Shown piece by piece: positions 1 through 8,074 of a DNA stretch of 64,000 nt. Numbering within the stretch: the stretch's first letter is position 1; each line of letters opens with the position of its first letter. The notes under the pieces were generated by a model. It did not search any database. It saw only the letters and a list, made by a program, of their open reading frames with translations, and was not told the origin of the DNA. The position numbers were made by a program, and so were the translations under genes. The DNA comes from JAVVSR01 sp036654095 (GTDB taxonomy: Bacteria; Bacillota; Clostridia; Christensenellales; CAG-917), in assembly GCA_036654095.1 (NCBI GenBank), contig JAVVSR010000001.1, positions 255,999-319,998 on the forward strand. Reading direction: 5' to 3'.

Positions 1-286
1 CTCCAGTTTCGAGGTTAGGCGCTTCAAATAGAACTTCGTGCGCGCCGGGAATGTTAATTAAAAACATACCAAACGCAATGCCTAACAGCAACATCGGTTC
101 GTATTGTTTGACGACTGCCAAATAAACTAAAAAGCAGGCTATTCCCAACATCAGCACTAAGCCCCAAACTCCAAATATGTAGTTTGCAGGAGTATCTACC
201 ATCGGACGGGCAAAACCAGTACTTTCCCAAAGGTTTTTAAGCCATTCAAGTAGGTTACCGCCTTTTGATAAGGTTGTAATAAACAT
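1..286 (-). CDS. Sodium-pumping decarboxylase beta subunit, N-terminal part (window edge)
   Basis: About 95 residues are visible, starting at an ATG at 286 preceded by GGGGG. The start (MFITTLSKGGNLLEWLKNLW), a following region rich in glycine and aromatics, and then two hydrophobic segments match the OadB/MmdB/GcdB family. Known for the family: this polytopic subunit carries Na+ across the membrane, driven by decarboxylation of carboxybiotin. It is the last visible gene of an operon with the carboxyltransferase, gamma and biotin subunits, 11 nt after the biotin protein gene. The C-terminal pore residues lie outside the window, so integrity cannot be judged. The substrate class (oxaloacetate, methylmalonyl-CoA or glutaconyl-CoA) is not set by this subunit. 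Confidence 0.85.
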   Translation of the reverse strand, partial: MFITTLSKGGNLLEWLKNLWESTGFARPMVDTPANYIFGVWGLVLMLGIACFLVYLAVVKQYEPMLLLGIAFGMFLINIPGAHEVLFEAPNLETG

Positions 287-297
287 AGTTTTACCCC

Positions 298-675
298 CTA
301 TGCGATAACTGCAAGCACATCACCACTTTCTACGTTTGCGCCCTTAGCGACAAGCTGAGTAATAACACCATCAGCAGGTGAACCAATTTCGTGTTCCATT
401 TTCATCGCCTCAATAACGAGGATATTTTGACCCTTTTTAACGGTAGCGCCATTTGGAACTTTAAATTCAACAATCATACCGGGTAATGGAGATTTAAATT
501 CAACGCCTGCTGGAGTGGCTTTTTTAGGAGCGGCAACAGGAGCGGGGGAAACCACGGGCGCAGATACTTTTGCAGCAGGGGCAACAACAGCCATTGGCTC
601 AGTCGCGCCACCCAAAACTTCTTCAACTTCGACCTCGTAGGCTTGGCCGTTTACTTTAATTTTAAAATTACGCAT
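298..675 (-). CDS. Biotin carboxyl carrier subunit of the sodium-pumping decarboxylase
   Basis: The 125-residue protein has a short N-terminal beta region (1-22), an Ala/Pro-rich flexible linker (about 25-55) and a C-terminal biotinyl domain. The motif EAMKMEHE places the biotin-accepting lysine at residue 92. Family knowledge: the carboxybiotin swings between the carboxyltransferase that loads it and the membrane beta subunit that decarboxylates it. The length and linker are typical of MmdC/GcdC-type carriers. The start ATG at 675 follows a GGAGG site. It lies 2 nt after the gamma subunit gene. Confidence 0.92.
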   Translation of the reverse strand: MRNFKIKVNGQAYEVEVEEVLGGATEPMAVVAPAAKVSAPVVSPAPVAAPKKATPAGVEFKSPLPGMIVEFKVPNGATVKKGQNILVIEAMKMEHEIGSPADGVITQLVAKGANVESGDVLAVIA

Positions 676-677
676 AA

Positions 678-1064
678 CTATATCCTCCTAGAGTTAAACT
701 TTTTTATACTTCTGACAACAAACTTTGCGTCGGAGTTGCCCTCGACCGTACTTTCACTTAATACAATACTTAGCGCGCCCATAATGGCAGCTATATCGGC
801 ATTGTTTGAAACGCTTTCATTTGCCGATGACACAACACTTTCATCTAATGATAAGTCGGGCGCTAAAATTTCGGCGGCGGCTTTTTTAGCGGCAGCTTTT
901 TTTACGTCGTGTTTACTTATCAACTCAAGCAGTTTCATAAGGTAAATTAAGGCGGTAAGCAAAATAAAAACCATCACAATACCAATGGCTGTCACTTGTA
1001 AACCAAACAACAACTTATCACCTAGGGATTTACCAACTTCGGTTGCGGCTAAAATATTAATCAT
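678..1064 (-). CDS. OadG-family gamma (small membrane) subunit of the decarboxylase
   Basis: The 128-residue protein has one strong membrane segment at about residues 20-44, then a charged Lys/Ala-rich region and an acidic/serine-rich stretch. That is the OadG/MmdD plan: one helix anchoring the soluble carboxyltransferase and carrier to the beta pump. The C-terminal part (about 95-128), ending in basic residues, resembles the conserved tail of MmdD-like proteins. Gene position between carboxyltransferase and biotin protein supports the role more than sequence does, since this family is poorly conserved. Confidence 0.8.
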   Translation of the reverse strand: MINILAATEVGKSLGDKLLFGLQVTAIGIVMVFILLTALIYLMKLLELISKHDVKKAAAKKAAAEILAPDLSLDESVVSSANESVSNNADIAAIMGALSIVLSESTVEGNSDAKFVVRSIKKFNSRRI

Positions 1065-1073
1065 ATTTCACCT

Positions 1074-2474
1074 CTAACCTTCAAGCATAGCTAGTATGCT
1101 TGCAAGATATGGCCTAACTTGCGATGGCTCAATAATATTATCAATAAAGCCGTCTTTTGCCGCAATAAACGGATTTCCTTCGCGCTCGGTATAGCTTGAA
1201 ACAAGTTTCTCGCGCGACTGAATAGGATTTTTAGATGCGCCAATTTCATCGAGATACAAAAAGTTTACAGCAGTGTCTGCCGTCAATGGAGCAACCGATG
1301 CTCCAGGGAAAGCTACAACATAGTCAAACCCAATACCTTTGCTAGCAAGTAATGCGTAAGATAAGCCAATAGCGCTTCCATATATAACCGAAATTTTGGG
1401 TATTTGACTTAAAGCAATAGATAAAAATGCTTCAGACGCATTTGTAGTAACGCCATCTTGCTCACATTTTAAACAAGGTTTTGCACCTAAACTATCAACC
1501 AATGAAACAAGCGGAATTTGAAAATTATCTAACAAATTTGTAAACGTTTTAATTTTTTTATAAGCCTTAAATCCAAGTTTCCCACCGTCAAGACTTCCGT
1601 CGGTTGCAACAATACCAACGCTTATGCCGTTAATCCTTGCAAGCGCAGTAACAACCTCTTTAGCTGACTCATTGTTCAATGAAATATAATCGCCATTGTC
1701 GCAAGTAGCTTTCAATAAACTTTCAAGCGAAACTTCGTTATTTAAAGTTTTTGTCGCGCGGTTTGCGTCATCTTCTGACGGAAGATTGCCCGACAATATA
1801 CCAAAAATTTCACATAATTTTGTTTTTAGGTCAGAAATCCCACTGTAAGCCAATGTAGACACGCCATTTCTGCACGAATTTAACGCGCCAAACAAGTCTT
1901 TAGTTGGTAATTTTTCATCTGATTTAGCAGCCACAACATTTGGAGAGCTTAAACTAATCATACCATCTTTACCGTCAATAAGCACTATATCGGCAAGGCC
2001 GGCATATGCGCTCATAAGCCCTACTGACGAGCCTTTGATAACAGCGATGTGAGGTATATTTCCCTTCATTTCCGATGCAGCTTTGATAAGTTTTGCATAT
2101 CCCTCAAGAACACCGACGCCTTCGCCTAAGCGCGCGCCAGCGCTGTCAATGACCGATATAAACGGCGTACCCGTTTTAATAGCCATTTTAATGCATTTCT
2201 CAATTTTGTTGGCCTGAGCAATACTCATACTGCCCTTCATAACCTCAAAATTTTGAACAAAAATATAGACAGGCATATCCGCTAACGTCGCGTAACCTGT
2301 CAACACTCCTTCCCCCTGCGCCTCTGTTCCGTCCAAAAAGCCTAGTCCTGCGGCAAAAGCATCGGTTTCAACAAAAGATTTTTTGTCAACAATACCCTCG
2401 ATGAAAGCTCGAACGCTTTTCGTGGCTTCGGTCAGCTTCGCCGAGTTATCCTTTAGCCTTGAAATAATGTCCAT
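1074..2474 (-). CDS. Acyl-CoA carboxyltransferase alpha subunit of a sodium-pumping decarboxylase (methylmalonyl-CoA type)
   Basis: The protein is 466 residues with two crotonase-fold halves typical of the Carboxyl_trans family: N-half motifs DSAGARLGEG and KGSSVGLMSAYAGLAD, C-half GSAIGLSYALLASKG. The ATG at 2474 was chosen because AAAGGAGG ends 5 nt upstream; the upstream in-frame ATG at 2504 would place that site inside the gene. Family role: transfers the carboxyl group of an acyl-CoA substrate to biotin. The carboxyl_trans fold rather than an OadA HMGL-like fold argues for methylmalonyl-CoA or glutaconyl-CoA over oxaloacetate. It is shorter at the N-terminus than common MmdA proteins (about 510). 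First gene of the operon. Confidence 0.82.
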   Translation of the reverse strand: MDIISRLKDNSAKLTEATKSVRAFIEGIVDKKSFVETDAFAAGLGFLDGTEAQGEGVLTGYATLADMPVYIFVQNFEVMKGSMSIAQANKIEKCIKMAIKTGTPFISVIDSAGARLGEGVGVLEGYAKLIKAASEMKGNIPHIAVIKGSSVGLMSAYAGLADIVLIDGKDGMISLSSPNVVAAKSDEKLPTKDLFGALNSCRNGVSTLAYSGISDLKTKLCEIFGILSGNLPSEDDANRATKTLNNEVSLESLLKATCDNGDYISLNNESAKEVVTALARINGISVGIVATDGSLDGGKLGFKAYKKIKTFTNLLDNFQIPLVSLVDSLGAKPCLKCEQDGVTTNASEAFLSIALSQIPKISVIYGSAIGLSYALLASKGIGFDYVVAFPGASVAPLTADTAVNFLYLDEIGASKNPIQSREKLVSSYTEREGNPFIAAKDGFIDNIIEPSQVRPYLASILAMLEG

Positions 2475-2506
2475 TAAGACCTCCTTTAACTTGTTTCGGT
2501 ACATAA

Positions 2507-2535
2507 ATTATATAATAGAACTTAGGGTTTTGCAA
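2507..2535 (-). promoter_or_regulatory. SigA-type promoter of the decarboxylase operon
   Basis: On the minus strand, -35 TTGCAA (2535-2530), a 17-nt spacer and -10 TATAAT (2512-2507). The predicted start of transcription is about 30 nt before the carboxyltransferase ATG, leaving room for its GGAGG site. Confidence 0.75.
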
Positions 2536-2589
2536 CTTAATATACAAACTTAGTGGTTTGTTAAATTATAGACTATTTTAAATAAATAA

Positions 2590-2617
2590 AAAAACGGCAG
2601 AATCTGCCGTTTTTTAT
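2590..2617 (-). terminator. Rho-independent terminator after rluB
   Basis: An inverted repeat (ACGGCAGA/TCTGCCGT around a short loop) is flanked by A6 and T6 tracts, so it could work on both strands. It lies 70 nt beyond the rluB stop and just upstream of the decarboxylase promoter, separating the two units. Confidence 0.88.
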
Positions 2618-2686
2618 GCATAAAGCTATCATTACTTGCTAAATTTCAAAAATATTTAAAATTCAATTTTCGATTTTAAATTTTTG

Positions 2687-3394
2687 CTACATCTTTTTTA
2701 AATATTCAACTTCATAGTCTTTAAGGTAACGATACGCCCCGCGACCAAGCCCACCAAGGCGCAAATCACCAATAGACACGCGTTTTAAAAAGATAACATC
2801 ATAACCGATTACCTCAAACATCTTGCGGATTTGACGATTTTTACCCTCATAAATGGTAATTTCATAACTTGAAACGTTATCCTTTATTTCTTTAAGCCTA
2901 ATTTTACTGCGACGAGTCATAACGCCGTCAACTATAACACCCTTACGAATACGCGCTAAGTCACTTTCGGGAATTTCACCATCGATTTTAGCTAAATAAG
3001 TTTTTGGAATTTCATAGCTAGGGTGAGTTAAGCGTTGAGCGAGGTCACCATCATTAGTTAAAAGTAACAAACCTTCGCTATCAAAATCAAGCCGTCCAAT
3101 CGAAAACAACCTTTTGTCTAAATCGACATAATCAAATATTGTTTTTCTATTAAATTCATCTGAAGCGGTACATACGCAACCCTTAGGTTTGTAAAGCATT
3201 ATGTAACTAAAATTAGTTTCGGGCTTGACGACATTGCCGTCAACCAAAACCGTATCATTATTTTCATTTATCGACATTCCAAGCGTGGTGACGACTTTGC
3301 CATTGACGCTAACTCTGCCTTCTTCAATCAGCTTATCCGCGTTACGTCTTGAGCAAACACCCGAACTTGCAAGATATTTATTTATTCTAATCAT
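2687..3394 (-). CDS. rluB: Ribosomal large subunit pseudouridine synthase, RluB/RsuA family
   Basis: The 235-residue protein starts with an S4 RNA-binding domain (1-60; RINKYLASSGVCSRR) followed by the RsuA-type catalytic domain. The catalytic aspartate is in GRLDFDSEGLLLLTND (about residues 100-115), and the RQIRKMFE motif near 190 is conserved. It converts a uridine in 23S rRNA to pseudouridine. In Bacillus, rluB follows dacB-spmA-spmB; here it follows a DD-carboxypeptidase directly by 1 nt, with no spmAB. Family assignment is firm; the exact target uridine is inferred from position. Confidence 0.92.
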   Translation of the reverse strand: MIRINKYLASSGVCSRRNADKLIEEGRVSVNGKVVTTLGMSINENNDTVLVDGNVVKPETNFSYIMLYKPKGCVCTASDEFNRKTIFDYVDLDKRLFSIGRLDFDSEGLLLLTNDGDLAQRLTHPSYEIPKTYLAKIDGEIPESDLARIRKGVIVDGVMTRRSKIRLKEIKDNVSSYEITIYEGKNRQIRKMFEVIGYDVIFLKRVSIGDLRLGGLGRGAYRYLKDYEVEYLKKM

Positions 3395-3395
3395 A

Positions 3396-4553
3396 TTATT
3401 CCTTTAATTGCCACTGCTTATATTTGTTGTGACGGATACCAGTAACTTTATCTACACTGTGCATTGTATAGAATTTTTGACAAAAAATCAAGTAATTACC
3501 AATATATATTTTTATATCGCCAACATATTGTCCATTTTCGACAGGCGCCGATATGCTATCGGGTAAGTTGACATCAATTTTCAACGACTTGTATTCGTCA
3601 TCGGTTAAAGGGAACATGAAATCGCGGTCAGAATTTATCATAACACGTGGATATTTGCCCTTAATTACATTTAGTGTAGATATGTTATCGTTATCAACAA
3701 TTTTACGCATTTTATAGCGAGAAAATGCGCTATTAAGCATCGACATACTATCATTCCACATATCGCCGTGATTTAAAACAACCGAAATTAACTGCATACC
3801 ACCGCGTTCAGCGGCTGATACTAAACATCTACCCGATTTTTTTGTAAAGCCTGTTTTAACTCCATTTGCGCCATCAAATAATCTTAGCATTTTATTTTTG
3901 TTGAAAAGTACCCTTGGAATTTCGCCTGATATTTTAATTTCTTTCGTCGATACAATTTCCTTAAATACATCATGTTCAAATGCGCGCGCAGTTATCAAAG
4001 CTAAGTCGTAAGCTGTCGTGTAATGGTTTTCATTGTGTAAACCGTGCGGATTTGTAAAATTACTGTTTTTTGCGCCACACTCTAGCGCTTTCTTGTTCAT
4101 AAGTGAAACAAAATTTTCTGTTGTATCGCAAACTGCAAGCGACAACGCGACCGCGCTATCATTTCCCGACCGCAACATTAAACCATACAAAAGTTCTCGC
4201 AAAGAAAGTTCTTCGCCCTCAACAAGATATATTGACGAACCCTCTATCCCAACAGCTTGCTTGGGAATTTTAAATTTCGCGTCAAGATTATTTGCCGTTT
4301 CTATAACGGTCAAAGCGGTCAAAATTTTTGTTGTGCTAGCCATCGGCAACCTAGCTTTATCGTTTTGCGAAAAAAGAACTCGTCTTGTACTTTGCTCAAT
4401 TACAACAGCCCCGCTACCACCGCTAGCATTTGCTACATATTTTTCATCATTATTTACAAAAAACATTGAAAAATTAATAATTATTGTTAAAACAACTAAT
4501 ATTATTGTCGCTTTTGAACTACATCTAACGCGCTTTTTATTAAGTTTGTCCAT
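3396..4553 (-). CDS. Serine-type D-alanyl-D-alanine carboxypeptidase (S11, PBP5/DacF-like)
   Basis: The 385-residue protein has a membrane/signal segment at about 15-32 and then an S11 peptidase domain. Catalytic motifs are all present: STTK (73-76), SGN (129-131) and KTG (233-235). A C-terminal beta domain (about 290-370) follows, as in PBP5. It trims the terminal D-Ala from peptidoglycan stem peptides outside the membrane. It overlaps the end of ytfJ by 52 nt, implying coupled expression, and is next to rluB where dacB sits in Bacillus. The window holds a second paralogue at 9569-10729. Confidence 0.93.
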   Translation of the reverse strand: MDKLNKKRVRCSSKATIILVVLTIIINFSMFFVNNDEKYVANASGGSGAVVIEQSTRRVLFSQNDKARLPMASTTKILTALTVIETANNLDAKFKIPKQAVGIEGSSIYLVEGEELSLRELLYGLMLRSGNDSAVALSLAVCDTTENFVSLMNKKALECGAKNSNFTNPHGLHNENHYTTAYDLALITARAFEHDVFKEIVSTKEIKISGEIPRVLFNKNKMLRLFDGANGVKTGFTKKSGRCLVSAAERGGMQLISVVLNHGDMWNDSMSMLNSAFSRYKMRKIVDNDNISTLNVIKGKYPRVMINSDRDFMFPLTDDEYKSLKIDVNLPDSISAPVENGQYVGDIKIYIGNYLIFCQKFYTMHSVDKVTGIRHNKYKQWQLKE

Positions 4554-4879
4554 TTATCTTTTTCCACCTCTTTGTCGATTTTAATAAATTCAGTCTTTTC
4601 GCCACATACTAAAAAACCTATCGGAATTATCGAAACACCTGCTCCGCTTCCACCAAAACTATTTTGCTCGGGTTTTTGCAACTTTCCATTAAATTCGCTT
4701 CCACCGCCAACAAATCCTAAGCTAACGCGCGATATTGGAATAATTATAGTTTCACGGTCAATATTTATCGGCTTGCCCACAACGTTATTTACATCAATTA
4801 ATGTTTTAAGATTTTCTAACGTTGAACGCAAAATAGCTTCAACTTGATTTTTACTTTCAGAACAACAATTTTCTGCCAT
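4502..4879 (-). CDS. ytfJ: GerW/YtfJ family sporulation protein
   Basis: The 125-residue protein has the YtfJ signature: an N-terminal helix (LENLKTLIDVNNVVGKPI), then IIIPISRVSLGFVGGGSEF and a glycine-rich stretch before VSIIPIGFLV. In Bacillus GerW is a forespore protein needed for normal germination; many non-sporulating Bacillota also keep homologues, so the gene alone does not prove sporulation. A GGAG site precedes the ATG. It is paired with ytfI upstream, as in Bacillus. Confidence 0.92.
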   Translation of the reverse strand: MAENCCSESKNQVEAILRSTLENLKTLIDVNNVVGKPINIDRETIIIPISRVSLGFVGGGSEFNGKLQKPEQNSFGGSGAGVSIIPIGFLVCGEKTEFIKIDKEVEKDKWTNLIKSALDVVQKRQ

Positions 4880-5051
4880 ATTTACTCCTTAACGTACCTG
4901 TATTTGTATTGTTTAATAATTGTATTCTTATATAACAGCTTATAATTGAAAACATTTTATTAATTATTTAAAAATAAAATTAACGTAAACTTAATATAAA
5001 TATTTTATAGACTTTTTATAATAAAAAATATATTGTGTAATATCCGCGCTT

Positions 5052-5600
5052 TTATCCATTTTCAACATTCTTTTTGTATATTTTGTTTTTAATTAAAATC
5101 ACAATTAAGTCAAATACCGTAAATGTAAACTTGGTTTTAATATCTAGAGTGCCGCACGAAACATCATAGTTTGGATATGCTTTAAAACTATTTTGTTTTA
5201 TATTAAAAATATTTATAATTTGACCATAAATATTACGGATATTAGCAATCACCAACGCTGTATTATAGGCATCATTATTTGCGCCATATTTAAAATTAGA
5301 ATATACACTTTTAACATTAAATTTATAAAATAAACTTAAAAAAATGTTTATTTTAAGTTTATTGTCAGTTTTTTTTGTACTTTTATTAACCGTTAAACCG
5401 TTTCTACCATTTATTGAATACATCAAACTTTCATTTTCAAAGTAAAGCCTAAGTTTTATTAAATTGTCCTTTAAAATCCCTATTTTTAAAATAACAGTTT
5501 TTCTATCTAAATCAAAGTATACCGATGTTGAAATCAATATCGGTGTAAATAAAATTAACGTTAATATTAATATAACAATAGCAATTAAAAAAACCGTCAT
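5052..5600 (-). CDS. ytfI: DUF2953 membrane-anchored protein, YtfI-like
   Basis: One hydrophobic helix at the N-terminus is followed by a beta-rich soluble region with a late hydrophobic stretch, the DUF2953 layout. Its position just upstream of ytfJ supports YtfI. The start is uncertain: ATG at 5600 and TTG at 5621 are in frame, and neither has a good ribosome binding site. Both fall in a strong terminator-like hairpin (5587-5630). The function of the family is unknown. I list the ATG form (182 residues). Confidence 0.72.
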   Translation of the reverse strand: MTVFLIAIVILILTLILFTPILISTSVYFDLDRKTVILKIGILKDNLIKLRLYFENESLMYSINGRNGLTVNKSTKKTDNKLKINIFLSLFYKFNVKSVYSNFKYGANNDAYNTALVIANIRNIYGQIINIFNIKQNSFKAYPNYDVSCGTLDIKTKFTFTVFDLIVILIKNKIYKKNVENG

Positions 5601-5630
5601 ATAGATATTTTGTCTATACAACGGTTTTTT
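5587..5630 (-). terminator. Terminator-like hairpin overlapping the start of ytfI
   Basis: Minus strand: A6 ACCGT, then TATAGA paired with TCTATA around a 7-nt loop, then ACGG and T7. It has the full shape of an intrinsic terminator and lies 90 nt after the scpB stop, yet contains the possible ytfI start codons. It could end the scpAB transcript, or control read-through into ytfI-ytfJ and hide the ytfI start. Confidence 0.7.
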
Positions 5631-5719
5631 ATGTATTAATGTTTTAAATTCGCTAGTGACTTGAATAATAAAAAAATTTTATTAACAAATAATGTTTAAA
5701 TTAAACAAATAAATATGTA

Positions 5720-6478
5720 CTAATTAAATTCCTCATAATCTTCATCTTTAAGAAAATCAGGTATTTCATCAAAATCCTCATTGTCTTCATTATTGTTTTC
5801 ATCAACATCTTGATTATCAATAGTTGCAGCGGCTTCTGCTTGGACAAGATTTTCGGCATTTCTTCCGCCGGTTACTATCAAATCAGGTTCTTCGTCAGAA
5901 AGTTTGTGGTCAAAATATAAGCTATCGCGATTAGTTGCATTGAAGTTTTGGTCAAGCCTTGTAATACGCTCAAGAACTTCTTTAAAGTCGGGTAAAGTGT
6001 CAATAGATTCAATTTGAAATTTTCTTAAAAATTCTTCAGTTGTTCCAAATAGAATTGGGCGTCCAACTGCATCTTTGCGTCCCTTAACCTCAATTAGGTT
6101 AATTTTCATAAGCATTGAAAGCGCGTAATCGGGGTCTTTACCCTTAATTTCCTCAATTTCAAGCCTAGTAATTGGTTGTTTGTACGCAACAATCGACAAA
6201 ACCTCAAGTAAACTTTGCGACAATGCTTTTTCGCGGATTGGAGTAAGCACTTCTGCGAGAGTGTCGCCATATTTTTGATTGGTTGAAAACTGCAATTTGT
6301 CGTTAAATGTAAGCAACAATATGCCACTATCGCCACTGTACTTTAATTTTAAGTCTTCAACAATCTTATTAAGTTCGCGCGTGGTAAGCGCGGGAATATG
6401 TTCAATTAAGTCTTTTTTTGACAGCGGTTCGCCCGATGCGAAAATCAATGCTTCAACTATTTCCTGAATATTTTGCAA
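5720..6478 (-). CDS. scpB: Segregation and condensation protein B
   Basis: The 252-residue protein has the two winged-helix domains of ScpB (about 1-160), with the conserved motif VLSIVAYKQPITRLEIEEIKG and KDAVGRPILFGTT. With ScpA it forms the kleisin complex that bridges SMC heads in chromosome condensation. The C-terminal 45 residues are very acidic and low complexity, longer than in Bacillus. It overlaps scpA by 26 nt. Confidence 0.96.
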   Translation of the reverse strand: MQNIQEIVEALIFASGEPLSKKDLIEHIPALTTRELNKIVEDLKLKYSGDSGILLLTFNDKLQFSTNQKYGDTLAEVLTPIREKALSQSLLEVLSIVAYKQPITRLEIEEIKGKDPDYALSMLMKINLIEVKGRKDAVGRPILFGTTEEFLRKFQIESIDTLPDFKEVLERITRLDQNFNATNRDSLYFDHKLSDEEPDLIVTGGRNAENLVQAEAAATIDNQDVDENNNEDNEDFDEIPDFLKDEDYEEFN

Positions 6479-7352
6479 GTTCCTTTTCCTCCTCTGAAAT
6501 GATTATTGGAGCCTCAATACCTTCCCTTAGACAAATTTCAATATTAGAAAAAGCCTCATTTTGCACAACGGTGATAACTTGCCGCTTAAGCAGTTCCAAC
6601 ATTGCTAAAAAGGTATTTATTGCTTCAAGTTTATTGAAATCGTCTTCAAGTAAGTCAAATAACATAACCTTTTTTTCTTCAAAAACACGCTGGCTTATGT
6701 AATTCATTCGATTTGAAACCGAAAACCGTTCCTTCATTATTTTTTTCGGAATAGCCTGTTGTTCCTTTCTTTCTATGCGGTGCATAAGCATAGCGTACGC
6801 ATCAAGCATCTTTCCAAAATCGAAATCTTTAATTGCAATACGATAATCCTCGTCAGTATAGACGGGTAACCTATAAAAACGATTAATAGTTTCAAGTCCG
6901 CGCAATTTTTCAGCCATCTGCTTAAACATCTCATACTCTTGCAAACGCCTAATTAAGCTGTCGCCCGGCAATTCACCTGTTTCAATTTCGGCCTGCTCGG
7001 TTGGTATTAAACGCTTAGATTTGTATTCAATAAGCTCGGCCGCCATCGAAATAAAATCGCCCGCATACTCAATTTCACTTTCGTCCCAATCTTGAAGTGG
7101 TTTAATAATATCTAAATATTGCTGAGTTATATCGGCTACAAATATCTCCTCAATTTGAATTCTGTTGCGTTTAATCAAATACAACAACAAGTCAAGAGGC
7201 CCTTCATATAACGATAAATCAAAACGATAATCTTTTTTGTTTTCAAAAACGTCATCATCGTCGCCGTACAGCAAACTTTCAACAGCAATTACTCTGCCGT
7301 CAACCACGCGAAAATACTCATCATCTTTTTTTGAAAACTTTTTGATATCCAT
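6453..7352 (-). CDS. scpA: Segregation and condensation protein A (kleisin)
   Basis: The core motif YEGPLDLLLYLIKRNRIQIE and the following ITQQYLDII segment are the hallmark of ScpA. The C-terminal winged helix (about 225-290) would contact SMC. The ATG at 7352 was chosen because it overlaps the stop of the upstream site-2 protease gene (TAATG) with GGAG 10 nt before. The protein is 299 residues with an N-terminal extension of about 40 residues, rich in Asp/Lys, before the conserved core. Confidence 0.95.
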   Translation of the reverse strand: MDIKKFSKKDDEYFRVVDGRVIAVESLLYGDDDDVFENKKDYRFDLSLYEGPLDLLLYLIKRNRIQIEEIFVADITQQYLDIIKPLQDWDESEIEYAGDFISMAAELIEYKSKRLIPTEQAEIETGELPGDSLIRRLQEYEMFKQMAEKLRGLETINRFYRLPVYTDEDYRIAIKDFDFGKMLDAYAMLMHRIERKEQQAIPKKIMKERFSVSNRMNYISQRVFEEKKVMLFDLLEDDFNKLEAINTFLAMLELLKRQVITVVQNEAFSNIEICLREGIEAPIIISEEEKELAKYSGNS

Positions 7353-8074
7353 TAAAAGCCTACTCCGACAAATATTGTACCCCAAATTGCCTGAAATATT
7401 TTATTGATAAGATTTTGTACAGCTGAAAAATACAAACTGAATATATCCCATTGCGCGGGTAAAAAACTGCTTATTATCAATACGCCAAGCAAAATAAACG
7501 AGCCATAATGATACATAAATTTCACATAGCCATTGGTTGGCTTTGTAAAACTTTCAACAACTCGAAAACCGTCAAGCGGATAAATTGGTAAAATATTAAA
7601 CGCAATCAGCGAGCCATTTAACATAACCGAAATATAGAAAAAGTAATATAGTAATTTGTAAATTACGGTAAAAATCGTGGAATTTAAAACCGCTTGTTCG
7701 GGTATTAACAGCAACAAACAGAGTATGCCAAACGATAAAAATGCCACAACAAAATTCATTATCACGCCTGCAATCGCCGTCGTGAATATACCAACTTTTT
7801 TATTTTCAAAATTGCTTGAATTAATTGGCACGGGCTTTGCCCAACCAAAGCCAACAAAAACAAACATTAAAAGCCCAATCGGGTCAAAGTGCGCGCGTGG
7901 ATTAAGCGTAAGCCTACCCTGAAGTTTGGCGGTTAAGTCGCCATTTTTTAAAGCAACCCAAGCGTGCGCCCATTCGTGAAGCATAATTGCAAACATAGCC
8001 GCTCCAACAAATGCTACTAAAAAAATAAACTTGTCCTGAATGGACATATTTGAACCTAAAATATTAAATATCAT
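7352..8074 (-). CDS. Site-2 protease family zinc metalloprotease (M50)
   Basis: The 240-residue, multi-spanning protein has zinc ligands in HEWAH (about residues 29-33) and the third ligand in the C-terminal YPLDG motif within a membrane helix. It has no PDZ domain, unlike RseP at 45571-47151, which places it in the compact YwhC/Rip group. A homologue next to scpA is common in Bacillota. The start ATG overlaps the lysA stop (ATGA), with an AAGGA site. The substrate is unknown. Confidence 0.92.
   Translation of the reverse strand: MIFNILGSNMSIQDKFIFLVAFVGAAMFAIMLHEWAHAWVALKNGDLTAKLQGRLTLNPRAHFDPIGLLMFVFVGFGWAKPVPINSSNFENKKVGIFTTAIAGVIMNFVVAFLSFGILCLLLLIPEQAVLNSTIFTVIYKLLYYFFYISVMLNGSLIAFNILPIYPLDGFRVVESFTKPTNGYVKFMYHYGSFILLGVLIISSFLPAQWDIFSLYFSAVQNLINKIFQAIWGTIFVGVGF

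Noticed and set aside
4033..4584. Plus-strand ORF opposite the DD-carboxypeptidase gene
   Set aside because: Antisense shadow of a well-supported gene; no ribosome binding site or family features.
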